DNA of 64,000 nucleotides from an uncultured Bacteroidales bacterium. Lineage in GTDB: Bacteria; Bacteroidota; Bacteroidia; Bacteroidales; FEN-979. The translations under genes and the position numbers were made by a program. Numbering within the stretch: the stretch's first letter is position 1; each line of letters opens with the position of its first letter. Below the pieces are notes generated by a model that had not been told where the DNA came from, searched no databases, and saw only the letters and a list, made by a program, of their open reading frames with translations. Shown here in pieces: positions 17,628-26,467 of this stretch. The stretch is from positions 248,001 to 312,000 of the forward strand of contig CAISRB010000012.1 of the NCBI GenBank assembly GCA_903887775.1, given 5' to 3'.

Positions 17628-19076
17628 TTACTGCTGGATTTGAATAGGATTTCCCATATAGAAATCCAGAATCGTTGTCTTGAAAATAAAATCATATTTT
17701 GCCTGGAGGAGGTCTGACTGTGCCTTCGTGAGATCCTTTTTACTGTTGTTATAATCGAATGATGTCATAAGTCCAACATCAAACTTCTGCTGGGTATATT
17801 TAAATGATTCCGACTGGGCATTTACTTTTTCAAGTGAAGAATTGTATTTCTGAAGTGAAGCCACGGCATCGGCATAAGCCTGTTCAATAAGCTTGCGCAG
17901 CGACCTTTTCTCAATATCGAGGTCAAGCTCGGCCTGGTTTTTGGATATTTTAGCCTGGGTAATATTGGTCCGGCCCTGCCATCCGTTAAAGATAGGTATA
18001 TACAGGCTGAAACCCACACTCTGGTTATTGTTGGTTTTAAGCTGGTCTCCGAATGACTTGAGACGGGTAGCATAATTAACTTCTTGTCCAAAAACAGTAT
18101 CTCCTGAAGGCTTCACGAGTCCTATTGGAACGGGGGTATAGATTGGACTGACATTCGGATCAATTTCTCTGGCAGCGCCTGAATAGCCTGTCCCCCACGA
18201 CCCGCTTACCGACAGGGTTGGAGTTATAACACCCCTCGCGATGGCAAGACGTTTTTGTGCAGCCTGCACCCTTAATTCAGCCGCCTGGATCTCAGGCCGA
18301 GTTTTAAGAGCATGTTCAAAAATGACTTCAGGGGTTATAGGTTGTTTTGGAGCTTCAACAGCTTTAAGGTTCGGTTTTTCAATACGGAAATCCTTCGCAA
18401 CAGGAATATCGATCAGTTGCTGAAGCGACAGGTATGAAATATAGAGCTGATTTGAAGCCTGGATCTGGGTCAGCTCCTCAGCCGCCCTTTGTGCCTGGAT
18501 ATTCAGGAGATCGCCCTTGGCTGATGATCCGGCATCAACTAATTTTTGAATACGTTCAACCTGTTGCTTCGTGATGCGAAGTTGTTCGTTTGAGACGTCA
18601 AGTAATTCAGAATTAAACAGAATGTCAAGATAGTAGCCTGCCACAGCAAGTGAAATGCTGTTTTTCATCACATCCAGATCATACTTGCTTGCAAGGACCA
18701 TGATCTGATTCTCTTTTACGGTATTCAGTTTCTGTAAACCATTAAACAGAACCATATTGCTGGAAAGATAAAAGTTATTTGACCTCACCGAAGTGGTAGC
18801 GAAAGTGTTGGTATACTGGTCAATGGTCTGGCCGAAGTTCCAATAATTCGAACCGCTGGCATTCAGGTTCGGAAGCATACTAAGTGCACTTTGAGTGAGG
18901 TTGGCCTTATTGGATTCAACCGACTGGATCTGCTTCTGGATATCCAGGTTATTCTCCAGGGCATAGTTGATACAGTCTTCCAGTGTCCATATCTTTTGCG
19001 ACCTGGCCTGGAATGAAATCAATAACAGAACCGCAAGAATAATAATTCCCGATTTAAATATTTTTGTTACCCGCAT
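17628..19076 (-). CDS. TolC family outer-membrane efflux protein
   Basis: A 482-residue protein with a signal peptide (about residues 1-27, ending QARSQ) and two homologous OEP repeats, each starting with an ALENN or ARPEI-type motif (DCINYALENNLDIQKQIQ; HALKTRPEIQAAELRVQAAQKR). TolC proteins form trimeric channels through the outer membrane and a helical tunnel across the periplasm. The ATG at 19076 is chosen over an upstream in-frame TTG at 19100. It heads a minus-strand cluster with the adaptor, tsaB and ispG. Confidence 0.92.
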   Translation of the reverse strand: MRVTKIFKSGIIILAVLLLISFQARSQKIWTLEDCINYALENNLDIQKQIQSVESNKANLTQSALSMLPNLNASGSNYWNFGQTIDQYTNTFATTSVRSNNFYLSSNMVLFNGLQKLNTVKENQIMVLASKYDLDVMKNSISLAVAGYYLDILFNSELLDVSNEQLRITKQQVERIQKLVDAGSSAKGDLLNIQAQRAAEELTQIQASNQLYISYLSLQQLIDIPVAKDFRIEKPNLKAVEAPKQPITPEVIFEHALKTRPEIQAAELRVQAAQKRLAIARGVITPTLSVSGSWGTGYSGAAREIDPNVSPIYTPVPIGLVKPSGDTVFGQEVNYATRLKSFGDQLKTNNNQSVGFSLYIPIFNGWQGRTNITQAKISKNQAELDLDIEKRSLRKLIEQAYADAVASLQKYNSSLEKVNAQSESFKYTQQKFDVGLMTSFDYNNSKKDLTKAQSDLLQAKYDFIFKTTILDFYMGNPIQIQQ

Positions 19077-19102
19077 CGCATTAGTTTTTTTGTTTCGCAA
19101 GG

Positions 19103-19121
19103 TTTGAGGACCTCAAAATTA
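19103..19121 (-). promoter_or_regulatory. tolC promoter -7 box overlapped by an operator-like palindrome
   Basis: On the minus strand TAATTTTG (19114-19121) is a -7 box 38 bp before the tolC ATG. The inverted repeat TTTGAGG-a-CCTCAAA (19103-19117) overlaps its downstream end and the expected start of transcription. A 1-nt centre is too tight for an RNA hairpin, so a repressor site in DNA is the better reading. Confidence 0.5.
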
Positions 19122-19182
19122 ATCAATTTCCCGTGAATGGTAAATTAAGACGAGGATTTAAGCTAAAGGTTACAGAAACGGG

Positions 19183-19212
19183 TTGTTCATCGTAAAAAAA
19201 ATCCTATTTTTG
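19183..19212 (+). promoter_or_regulatory. Promoter (TTG, 19 bp, TATTTTTG) for the lipoprotein/atp operon
   Basis: TTG at 19183-19185 and TATTTTTG at 19205-19212 have the ideal 19-bp spacing of the Bacteroidota housekeeping promoter. The predicted leader of nearly 90 nt contains a hairpin with arms AATGCCG (19251-19257) and CGGCATT (19268-19274). Confidence 0.65.
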
Positions 19213-19304
19213 CAGAAGTATAAAAAAATCGTATTATTGTTATATGGTTCAATGCCGTAAACTGAAGCGGCATTACTGGTTTTTCTTAAATAAAAGTAAG
19301 GGAT

Positions 19305-19673
19305 ATGCGCAAATATATTTTTATTACGATCAGCTCACTGACGTTTTCGTGCCTGGTATTGTTTTCCGGATGTAATACCAAAAGCCCTACGACAGGCACA
19401 TTGACAGTCATTGTATATGATTATAAGACAAACACTATCGTCCCTAACGAACTGGTTTATATTGCCAGCAGTTACCAGAACCTAAGAAACCATATCTGGA
19501 TCAATTCATTGTATACTGATGCCAACGGCAGGGCCTATTTTCATGATCTGGCGCCAATACTTACATTTTATGACACAGAACATTGGGAAAACTATGGGGC
19601 TATGCAGGTTTATGCCGGCATTGACCAAACTGCACTGCTTTTCGTGGATAACCCATTATTGCTTAAAAAATAG
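19305..19673 (+). CDS. Small lipoprotein upstream of the ATP synthase operon
   Basis: A 122-residue protein with a signal peptide and lipobox (LVLFSGC, Cys at about residue 23). The mature part begins with GTLTVIVYDYKTNTIVPNELVYIA and later TDANGRAYFHDL, the pattern of a carboxypeptidase-regulatory/transthyretin-like beta-sandwich domain common in Bacteroidota surface lipoproteins. No enzymatic motif is visible. It is separated from atpB by 54 bp and lies downstream of the best promoter in the area, so it may be the first gene of the atp transcript; a functional connection is only positional. Confidence 0.75.
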   Translation: MRKYIFITISSLTFSCLVLFSGCNTKSPTTGTLTVIVYDYKTNTIVPNELVYIASSYQNLRNHIWINSLYTDANGRAYFHDLAPILTFYDTEHWENYGAMQVYAGIDQTALLFVDNPLLLKK

Positions 19674-19727
19674 ATATAAAACACCGGAAAATTTCTTAAA
19701 ATTGCAGCTTTGATTTCTGTAGGCATA

Positions 19728-20876
19728 ATGAGAAGACATCTCAAGTCAGTTACAACTTTCATTTTCAGGACGGCTATCCTTGTTTTAGTGTTTTTCCTCT
19801 TTCAGATTCCGGGTTCAACTGCTTCGGCCCAGGATAATGTTAACCTGGTTCCGGCAAGTGACAGTGCTTTTGCAAAAGAGCACAAACAGAAAAAAGCGGA
19901 AAGTTTCAATCCCGGCGACATGATTATGGAACATGTGGTCGATAATCATGAATGGCATATTCTGGAGATCGGTCACTTTGAACTTACAGTGCCCTTGCCC
20001 GTTATTCTTTATTACGATGGGAAACTTTACACGTTCTGTTCATCAAGGTTTCATAACGAGGAACATGCCTATCAGGGTTTCAGCCTCCCTGAAGCAGGTC
20101 CTGATAAAGGTAAGATCGTGAGAACCTCTGCAATACCCGCAGGACCGAAAGTTTATGATTTTTCAATCACGAAAACGGTGCTCGCTATCATGATCAGTGC
20201 CTTGCTGATGCTGTTGATCTTTATTTCGATAGCCAGGGCTTACGCCAATAACCGGAACAAAGCGCCAAAAGGGATACAGTCGATGCTTGAACCCCTTATT
20301 ATTTTTATCCGCGACGACATTGCAAAAAGTTCCATCGGGGAGAAGAAATATGAAAAATACATGCCCTATCTGCTAACGATATTTTTCTTTATTTTCCTGA
20401 ACAATATTCTCGGGCTGATCCCTATTTTTCCGGGAGGGGCGAACGTTACAGGAAATATTGCCGTGACGATGGTAATGGCGGTGTTCACGTTTATCCTGAC
20501 CACAGTGAACGGGAATATGCATTATTGGGTTGATATCGTGAATACACCCGGGGTTCCGTGGTGGCTGAAGCTTCCTTTACCCCTGATGCCCATCGTAGAA
20601 ATAATAGGGATCATAACAAAACCATTTGTGCTCATGGTCCGACTCTTTGCCAATATAACGGCAGGCCATATCATTGCCCTGGGCTTTATAAGCCTTATCT
20701 TTATTTTCGGTGCGATGAATGCCGCCCTGGGATATGGTGTATCGGTTGTTTCTGTGGCATTCATGATCTTCATGAACCTGCTGGAACTCCTGGTTGCTTT
20801 CATCCAGGCTTATGTTTTCACCTTGCTGTCGGCTCTGTATTTTGGCCTGGCAACAATTGAACCGGAGCACCATTGA
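19728..20876 (+). CDS. atpB: F0F1 ATP synthase subunit a
   Basis: The membrane stator subunit that forms the two proton half-channels facing the c-ring. The ATG at 19728 gives 382 residues; an in-frame TTG at 19710 would add six. The N-terminus is a signal-like hydrophobic segment (to about residue 34) followed by an extracytoplasmic region of about 100 residues, an extension usual in Bacteroidota. The conserved helix with the essential Arg is in LMVRLFANITAGHIIALGF. It starts the operon atpBEFHAG; the beta and epsilon genes (atpD, atpC) are not in the window, a common split in this phylum. Confidence 0.95.
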   Translation: MRRHLKSVTTFIFRTAILVLVFFLFQIPGSTASAQDNVNLVPASDSAFAKEHKQKKAESFNPGDMIMEHVVDNHEWHILEIGHFELTVPLPVILYYDGKLYTFCSSRFHNEEHAYQGFSLPEAGPDKGKIVRTSAIPAGPKVYDFSITKTVLAIMISALLMLLIFISIARAYANNRNKAPKGIQSMLEPLIIFIRDDIAKSSIGEKKYEKYMPYLLTIFFFIFLNNILGLIPIFPGGANVTGNIAVTMVMAVFTFILTTVNGNMHYWVDIVNTPGVPWWLKLPLPLMPIVEIIGIITKPFVLMVRLFANITAGHIIALGFISLIFIFGAMNAALGYGVSVVSVAFMIFMNLLELLVAFIQAYVFTLLSALYFGLATIEPEHH

Positions 20877-20877
20877 A

Positions 20878-20909
20878 AATAGCGAGGCAGTGAAATAGTG
20901 AGGTAGCGA
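20878..20909 (+). repeat. Octamer array, four units of the (A/G)(A/G)(T/C)AG(C/T)GA family
   Basis: Directly after the atpB stop are four consecutive 8-mers: AATAGCGA, GGCAGTGA, AATAGTGA, GGTAGCGA. The same words recur at 36637-36704 and 37099-37167. Confidence 0.75.
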
Positions 20910-20953
20910 AAATATATTGAGTAAATTTAGTAGTAACCCTTAATACAAACATC

Positions 20954-21214
20954 ATGACTCTATTAGCAATTATTCTTCAGGTCGCAGCCAATCTGGTTCC
21001 GATCGCAAAGATGGGAGCCGGTTTGGGAGCAGGGATCGCAGTTATCGGTGCCGGCATCGGTATTGGTAAAATCGGAGGAAGCGCTCTTGAATCCATTGCC
21101 CGCCAGCCGGAAGCTGTAGGCGATATAAGATCAAACATGATCATCGCTGCCGCTCTCGTCGAAGGAGTAGCATTTTTTGCTATCGTCGTTTGTCTGTTGA
21201 TCCTTTTCATTTAA
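20954..21214 (+). CDS. atpE: F0F1 ATP synthase subunit c
   Basis: An 86-residue hairpin of two membrane helices that forms the rotor ring. The polar loop is ARQPEA, and the ion-binding carboxylate is the Glu in ALVEGVAFF of helix 2. Sodium-binding c subunits carry a Gln in helix 1 and Ser/Thr after the Glu; here the equivalent positions are Ile (GIGIGKIGG) and Gly, so proton coupling is inferred. It is followed by a perfect 19-bp hairpin before atpF. Confidence 0.96.
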   Translation: MTLLAIILQVAANLVPIAKMGAGLGAGIAVIGAGIGIGKIGGSALESIARQPEAVGDIRSNMIIAAALVEGVAFFAIVVCLLILFI

Positions 21215-21224
21215 CGGCAACGGC

Positions 21225-21267
21225 AGGTTTATTACGGCATGACGGTTGGTCATGCCGTAATAAACCT
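21225..21267 (+). promoter_or_regulatory. Perfect 19-bp stem-loop between atpE and atpF
   Basis: Left arm 21225-21243 (AGGTTTATTACGGCATGAC), loop GGTTG at 21244-21248, right arm 21249-21267, with no mismatch. No U-tract follows, only an A-rich stretch, so it is more likely an RNA processing/stability element or partial attenuator than a plain terminator. It could raise atpE mRNA relative to the downstream genes, since the c-ring needs many copies. Confidence 0.8.
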
Positions 21268-21293
21268 AATTCAAACAAAAAAACGAACAACCC

Positions 21294-21788
21294 ATGGAAC
21301 TGATTACCCCCGGATTAGGTCTTATTTTCTGGATGACCCTGGTCTTCCTGGCCCTCCTTTACCTCTTAAAGAAATTTGCATGGAAGCCTATTCTCAAAGC
21401 CTTGAAAGACAGGGAAGATGCGATCACCGACGCATTGTCGTCAGCCGACAAGGCAAAAGAAGAGATGAAACAGTTACAGTTCAGCAATGAGCAACTTCTG
21501 ACTGAAGCTAAGAACGAAAGGGATAACATCCTGAATGAAGCCAGGAAGATCAAAGAGAAGATCATTGATGAAGCCAGGCAAAAAGCCGGCGAAGAAGCCG
21601 GACACATTACTGCCAGTGCATTGGAAAATATCAGAAATGAAAAAATGGCCGCGCTCACAGAACTGAAAAACGAGGTTGGCCAGCTTTCCCTGGAAATTGC
21701 AAAAAAAATCCTCCAGCGGGAACTGTCTGATCCTAAAAAGCAGCAGGAATTTGCAAGCCAGCTTCTCGACGAAATAAATCTTAACTAA
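21294..21788 (+). CDS. atpF: F0F1 ATP synthase subunit b
   Basis: A 164-residue peripheral-stalk subunit with one N-terminal membrane helix (residues about 6-27, LGLIFWMTLVFLALLYLLKKF) and a long charged helix thereafter (KAKEEMKQLQ, NERDNILNEARKIKEKIIDEARQKAGEEA) that dimerises and holds the F1 head. Length and layout are normal. The start lies 26 bp after the hairpin that follows atpE. Confidence 0.95.
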   Translation: MELITPGLGLIFWMTLVFLALLYLLKKFAWKPILKALKDREDAITDALSSADKAKEEMKQLQFSNEQLLTEAKNERDNILNEARKIKEKIIDEARQKAGEEAGHITASALENIRNEKMAALTELKNEVGQLSLEIAKKILQRELSDPKKQQEFASQLLDEINLN

Positions 21789-21798
21789 GATTACGGAG

Positions 21799-22371
21799 AT
21801 GAATGTTACCCTGATCGCCGAACGTTATGCCAAAGCCCTGCTCGAGATGGCTTTGGAAAAGAAAGTCCTGGAAGAAGTCAACATGGATATGATCCGGCTT
21901 GCAGGGCTTATCAGGGAAAGCCGGCCTCTGAAACTTTTTCTCAGGGCCCCTATTATTAATCCCGGGAAAAAACACGCAGTGATGGATGAGATCCTCAGGG
22001 GATTCAATCCTGTTACCATCGCTTTTATTAACCTGCTTATTTCGAAACGGCGTGAATCAACTATCCCTGAAATAGTGAATCAGTTCATTGAACAGTATAA
22101 CAAGTATAAAAATATAATCATTCTCAGAGTCAAAGCTGCGGTTCCTTTGAATATTGAACTTCAAAAGCAACTTACCTCTTTAATGGCCGGCTACACGAAA
22201 GCGAATATCTCGATTATCGAGGAAGTTGATGAATCGGTGATCGGAGGCTTTGTTTTAAGCTGGGATGACAAACAATATGATGCCAGTATCCAGAAACAGA
22301 TCGAACGGATGAAAAAGGGCCTGGCAAGGATTAATTTATATGTAAAAGGAATAGAACATGGCAGACATTAA
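21799..22371 (+). CDS. atpH: F0F1 ATP synthase subunit delta
   Basis: A 190-residue OSCP/delta protein that ties the peripheral stalk to the top of the alpha/beta head. The N-terminal half begins with [17 protein letters not shown], a clear family motif. The C-terminal part ends with the conserved [23 protein letters not shown] region. Its last 14 bp overlap the start of atpA, so translation is probably coupled. Confidence 0.94.
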   Translation: MNVTLIAERYAKALLEMALEKKVLEEVNMDMIRLAGLIRESRPLKLFLRAPIINPGKKHAVMDEILRGFNPVTIAFINLLISKRRESTIPEIVNQFIEQYNKYKNIIILRVKAAVPLNIELQKQLTSLMAGYTKANISIIEEVDESVIGGFVLSWDDKQYDASIQKQIERMKKGLARINLYVKGIEHGRH

Positions 22372-23944
22372 ACCCGCTGAAGTCACCGCGATTCTGCGAA
22401 AAGAACTTGCAGGTTACGAAAATGTAACCGAACTTGAAGAAATAGGTACAATACTGACAGTAGGTGACGGGATCGCACGAATCTACGGAATGAATAATGT
22501 TGGTTCCGGGGAGCTTATCGAGTTTGAAAAAAACGGGGTAATGGGGATTGCCCTTAACCTTGAAGAAGACAACGTTGGTGCGGTCATTCTGGGCGATTAT
22601 TCCGATATCAAAGAAGGTGACAAGGTAAAACGTACGCGCAGGATTGCTTCGATCAATGTGGGAGAAGGGTTGCTTGGCCGTGTTATCAACACACTTGGTG
22701 AACCGATTGATGGGAAAGGCAGCATACAGGGTCAGCTTTACGAAATGCCGCTGGAACGCAAAGCACCGGGTGTTATCTTCCGCCAGCCTGTTAACCAGCC
22801 TCTTCAAACCGGGTTAAAAGCCATCGATGCCATGATCCCGATTGGCAGGGGACAGCGTGAACTGATCATTGGCGACCGACAGACCGGTAAAACGGCTATC
22901 GCTATCGACACTATCATAAACCAGAAACATTTTTACGAAAACGGTGAGCCTGTTTTTTGTATTTATGTTGCGGTCGGCCAGAAGGGATCTACTGTTGCAA
23001 ACATTGTAAAAACACTTGAAAGCAAGGGCGCCCTGGCCTATACCGTGATCGTTACCGCTACAGCTTCCGACCCTGCCGCGATGCAGTTTTATGCACCTTT
23101 CGCAGGTGCTGCTATCGGAGAATTTTTCCGCGATACGGGACGTCCTTCACTGGTAATCTATGACGACCTTTCAAAACAGGCTGTTTCATATCGCGAAGTT
23201 TCTCTCCTGCTTCGCCGCCCCCCGGGACGCGAAGCCTACCCGGGAGATGTATTTTACCTGCATTCACGCCTGCTCGAACGTGCCGCGAGAATAATCTCTG
23301 CCGACGAAATCGCAAAAAACATGAACGACCTCCCCGAGTCAATCAAACACCTGGTCAAGGGAGGGGGTTCGCTTACTGCTTTGCCAATTATCGAGACACA
23401 GGCCGGCGACGTCTCAGCATATATCCCTACCAACGTCATCTCAATCACAGACGGACAAATCTTCCTCGAAACCGGTTTGTTTAATGCAGGGATACGTCCT
23501 GCAATCAACGTAGGGATTTCCGTATCCCGGGTTGGAGGCAATGCCCAGATCAAATCAATGAAAAAGATCGCAGGCACACTGAAACTGGACCAGGCAGAAT
23601 TCCGCGAACTGGAAGCTTTTTCGAAGTTCGGGTCTGACCTTGATCCGGCGACCAAACTGGTGATTGAAAAAGGCGCCCGTAACGTAGAAATACTCAAACA
23701 GGCGCAGTATTCACCCATGCCTGTAAACAAGCAGATTGCAATTATATACTGTGGTACAAAGAACCTTCTGAGGAATATTCCGGCCAGGAGTGTTGCAAAT
23801 TTCGAGGTCGAATTTTTGCATCATCTGGAAACAATGCATAAAGAAGTGCTTGATAATCTCGGAAAAGGGCTGCTTCTCGACCAGGACCTGAAGGTGCTTG
23901 AACAGGCGGCGAAAGACGTGTCAAAGAAATACGAAGAAAAGTAA
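22358..23944 (+). CDS. atpA: F0F1 ATP synthase subunit alpha
   Basis: A 528-residue non-catalytic nucleotide-binding subunit of F1. The P-loop is GDRQTGKT at residues 172-179, and the alpha signature [13 protein letters not shown] is present. N-terminal [13 protein letters not shown] binds delta. The length is slightly above the E. coli protein because of small insertions. The beta subunit that carries the catalytic site is not encoded nearby. Confidence 0.97.
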   Translation: MADIKPAEVTAILRKELAGYENVTELEEIGTILTVGDGIARIYGMNNVGSGELIEFEKNGVMGIALNLEEDNVGAVILGDYSDIKEGDKVKRTRRIASINVGEGLLGRVINTLGEPIDGKGSIQGQLYEMPLERKAPGVIFRQPVNQPLQTGLKAIDAMIPIGRGQRELIIGDRQTGKTAIAIDTIINQKHFYENGEPVFCIYVAVGQKGSTVANIVKTLESKGALAYTVIVTATASDPAAMQFYAPFAGAAIGEFFRDTGRPSLVIYDDLSKQAVSYREVSLLLRRPPGREAYPGDVFYLHSRLLERAARIISADEIAKNMNDLPESIKHLVKGGGSLTALPIIETQAGDVSAYIPTNVISITDGQIFLETGLFNAGIRPAINVGISVSRVGGNAQIKSMKKIAGTLKLDQAEFRELEAFSKFGSDLDPATKLVIEKGARNVEILKQAQYSPMPVNKQIAIIYCGTKNLLRNIPARSVANFEVEFLHHLETMHKEVLDNLGKGLLLDQDLKVLEQAAKDVSKKYEEK

Positions 23945-23955
23945 CAGTAAGAGTC

Positions 23956-24846
23956 ATGGCCGGACTTAAGGAAGTCAGAATACGCATTGCATCGGTAAAG
24001 TCGACCCAGCAGATCACTTCTGCCATGAAAATGGTGGCTGCATCCAAACTCAGGAAGGCCCAGAATTCAATTGTGAAACTCAGGCCATATGCAGCTAAAC
24101 TCAGGGAAATGTTGCAGAACCTGAGCGGAAGTATTGAGAATTCCAATGAAAGCCAATACTCTGAACTAAGGGATCCTGAAAAGATCCTTCTTATTGTGAT
24201 CGCCTCGAACAGGGGGCTCTGCGGCGCTTTTAATTCAAACATTATGAAGGCCACACTTGCCCTGTTGGCAGGCAAATACCAGGCCCAGTTCGCTAAAGGT
24301 AATGTCAGCCTGATAACCATTGGCAAAAGGGCGTCGGAATATTTTACAAAACGTAACTTTAAAGTCATTGGCCAGCATGATGATTTTTTCGATAAACTGA
24401 ATTTTGCAACAATCTCTCCCTTTGCTGAATCCCTGATGCAGTCCTTTGTAAAAAAGGAATTCGACAGGATTGAGATCGTTTATAACCAATTCAAGAATGC
24501 CGCCGTGCAGAAGCTGGTAGCGGAACAATTCCTTCCCATCGTCCGGGATACCCAATCCGGGAATACAGTGAGAAGCCAGACATCCGCTGATTACATATTC
24601 GAACCGGACAAGGAAACCGTGGTCAGGGAACTTATACCAAAAACCCTGCGTATCCAGGTTTTCAAGGCCGTACTGGATTCCTTTGCCGCTGAAATGGGTG
24701 CCAGGATGACAGCTATGCAGCAGGCCACCGACAATGCAAGAGAATTATTGCGCAGCCTCAATATCACTTACAACAAAGCCAGGCAAAACCAGATCACGAA
24801 CGAACTCATCGAGATCGTTTCAGGCGCTGAAGCATTGAAGGGATAG
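23956..24846 (+). CDS. atpG: F0F1 ATP synthase subunit gamma
   Basis: A 296-residue central-shaft subunit. The N-terminal helix has RIASVKSTQQITSAMKMVAASKLRKAQ and the C-terminal helix has AEMGARMTAMQQATDNARELL and YNKARQNQITNELIEIVSGAEAL, both hallmarks. It is the last gene of the operon and is followed by a repeat-rich gap of 164 bp. Confidence 0.96.
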   Translation: MAGLKEVRIRIASVKSTQQITSAMKMVAASKLRKAQNSIVKLRPYAAKLREMLQNLSGSIENSNESQYSELRDPEKILLIVIASNRGLCGAFNSNIMKATLALLAGKYQAQFAKGNVSLITIGKRASEYFTKRNFKVIGQHDDFFDKLNFATISPFAESLMQSFVKKEFDRIEIVYNQFKNAAVQKLVAEQFLPIVRDTQSGNTVRSQTSADYIFEPDKETVVRELIPKTLRIQVFKAVLDSFAAEMGARMTAMQQATDNARELLRSLNITYNKARQNQITNELIEIVSGAEALKG

Positions 24847-24868
24847 ATTACCATTCATGATTTACGTT

Positions 24869-25004
24869 CGGCGAAGCCGTATTGCGAAGCAATCACGATT
24901 ACCCGAATAAAATAGAAGATGATATGAGCAAATGAGCACCAATAAAAATTAGCAATTTTGCGAATAATTACGATTTACGATTTGCGGCCATCCGCCATCT
25001 GATA
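24869..25004. repeat. Cluster of GAA-loop hairpins and degenerate short repeats after atpG
   Basis: The gap holds two mini-hairpins, CGGC-GAA-GCCG (24869-24879) and ATTGC-GAA-GCAAT (24881-24893). A segment from about 24929 (AAATGAGCAC to GCGAATAATTA) is a diverged copy of the repeat found at 27535-27602 and 36701-36767. It is followed by 7-nt words ACGATTT, ACGATTT, GCGGCCA, TCCGCCA. No coding capacity is seen. Confidence 0.6.
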
Positions 25005-25010
25005 TCCGGT

Positions 25011-25577
25011 TCAGGCTTTCTGTTCAATTAATTTCAGCAAACGGTTGTACCACAACCTTCCGTATTTCCTGATCAAAGCCTCATCGAGGAAGCGATACAG
25101 GGGAAGCTTCTCCTGATATCCTTTTTCGATAGCTTTTTTGCAGATGGGCCATTTATGATAATTCAAAGCTTCATCCCCGCCGGCAAGATTCTTAATTCGT
25201 ATAGGGTAAAGATGGCAGGAAATTGGTTTTGGAAATGGTACTCCATTTTCCCGGAAAGCTTTTTCAATTGCACAACGGGCGATCCCGTTTTCATGATAAA
25301 CAAAGGCGCATTCCCTGTCATTGACAAGGGGTGTTACAAAATTACCTTCAATATCATAGTCGAAGACCCCATTGGTTGTAACGGTCAGCTGCCCTCCCGG
25401 AACCATATAGGGTAAAATATGCTCAATGTAGTCTTCGATGAGGGAGATCTCTTCCTCCTCGAGGGGAGCTCCGGCATCCCCTTCCACGCAACAGGCTCCC
25501 TTGCATTCATTCAGGTCGCAGCAGAAAAAACTGTCACGGATGTCGTCAGAGATTATTGTTTTGTCGAGAAGGATCAT
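25011..25577 (-). CDS. DUF3109 family Cys-rich protein
   Basis: A 188-residue cytoplasmic protein of the DUF3109 family (YkgJ-like Cys clusters). It has a Cys-rich start (FFCCDLNECKGACC, with the phrase VEGDAGAPLEEEE), then CAF...RCAIE, SCHLYPIRI and PICKK. The spacing of Cys residues suggests a metal or Fe-S site. The biochemical function is unknown. Its ATG overlaps the stop of the upstream cyclase-family gene by 4 bp (25574-25577), so the two are translationally coupled. Confidence 0.88.
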   Translation of the reverse strand: MILLDKTIISDDIRDSFFCCDLNECKGACCVEGDAGAPLEEEEISLIEDYIEHILPYMVPGGQLTVTTNGVFDYDIEGNFVTPLVNDRECAFVYHENGIARCAIEKAFRENGVPFPKPISCHLYPIRIKNLAGGDEALNYHKWPICKKAIEKGYQEKLPLYRFLDEALIRKYGRLWYNRLLKLIEQKA

Positions 25578-26371
25578 TTCGGCGGTAAAATAGCCACAAT
25601 TCGCAAAGGTGAACCGCTTCCGCCTTTGATTTTCATTGGAAGGGCAACAATATAAGCCCCTGCAGACGGCAACTGGTCAAGATTGCAAAGGTTCTCATAC
25701 ATCGTAAGGCCTGCTGCAGTGAGTATCCGGTGAGTCTGAAAATCTTTGGACTGGCCGAAATCGATGCTGGGGGTATCAAGGCCGATCGCGTTAACTTTTC
25801 GGTTAGCCGTTATCCATGTTGATGCTTCGGGGGACAATCCGGGGAAATGAAGGTCAGCAACTCCTTCAGCTCCTTTTTTTAACGTACCGGTATATCTGAG
25901 ATGGTCGTTCCAGTATTTTTCATATCCTGTGTAAAGAAGGATGATTGCACCTTCAGGAATTCTGCCGTGCCGGGATTCCCAGTTAGTGATATCATTGGCG
26001 GTGACCAGGTAATCCCTGTTTTGGGAACATTCCTTGCTTACATCGATTAATACGGCCGGTCCGTGAAGTTGTGCAAGCGGTACTTTTTCAATGCTGTTCC
26101 CGCCTTGGTGAAAATGGACAGGCGCATCAAAATGTGTCCCGCCATGTTCTTCGGCTGCATATTTGAAAGAAGAATAAAAATATCCTTTTTCAGTTATGCC
26201 ATAAAATACTGTATCATGCCTGAAATTCACGTCGGTAGGCCAATAAACCGTTGTTGAATCAAAATCATGCGTCAGGTCGATCCAGGTAGCCGTTTGAAGC
26301 AGCTTCGGCAGGTCGGGACGGGTGCATGAAAACGCCCCGAACAAAATTGCAAGCAGGACTAATCGTTTCAT
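25574..26371 (-). CDS. Cyclase family protein (kynurenine formamidase-like), lipoprotein
   Basis: A 265-residue protein with a lipoprotein signal peptide (AILFGAFSC, Cys16) and the metal-binding motif HGGTHFDAPVHFHQGG at about residue 75. This motif defines the cyclase/KynB superfamily of metal-dependent amide or ring hydrolases. Unlike KynB, it is exported and lipid-anchored, so the substrate is probably not N-formylkynurenine; it cannot be named. It has its own promoter and is coupled to the DUF3109 gene. Confidence 0.87.
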   Translation of the reverse strand: MKRLVLLAILFGAFSCTRPDLPKLLQTATWIDLTHDFDSTTVYWPTDVNFRHDTVFYGITEKGYFYSSFKYAAEEHGGTHFDAPVHFHQGGNSIEKVPLAQLHGPAVLIDVSKECSQNRDYLVTANDITNWESRHGRIPEGAIILLYTGYEKYWNDHLRYTGTLKKGAEGVADLHFPGLSPEASTWITANRKVNAIGLDTPSIDFGQSKDFQTHRILTAAGLTMYENLCNLDQLPSAGAYIVALPMKIKGGSGSPLRIVAILPPK

Positions 26372-26388
26372 AGGAAGAATTTAATAGT

Positions 26389-26419
26389 CAAAATTAGCAT
26401 ATTTTCTGACAAGTTGCAA
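26389..26419 (-). promoter_or_regulatory. Promoter (TTG, 20 bp, TAATTTTG) for the cyclase-family/DUF3109 pair
   Basis: On the minus strand, TTG (26419-26417) and TAATTTTG (26396-26389) are spaced by 20 bp. The -7 box lies 17 bp before the ATG at 26371, so the leader is very short. Confidence 0.55.
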
Positions 26420-26467
26420 GCATCCGACACAGCCTCTCTTTGCCTGTATCGCTGACATTCAGGCAGG

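Noticed and set aside
20954-21214. Sodium-dependent ATP synthase c subunit
   Set aside because: The Gln in helix 1 and the Ser/Thr after the carboxylate needed for sodium binding are Ile and Gly here, so proton coupling is more likely.
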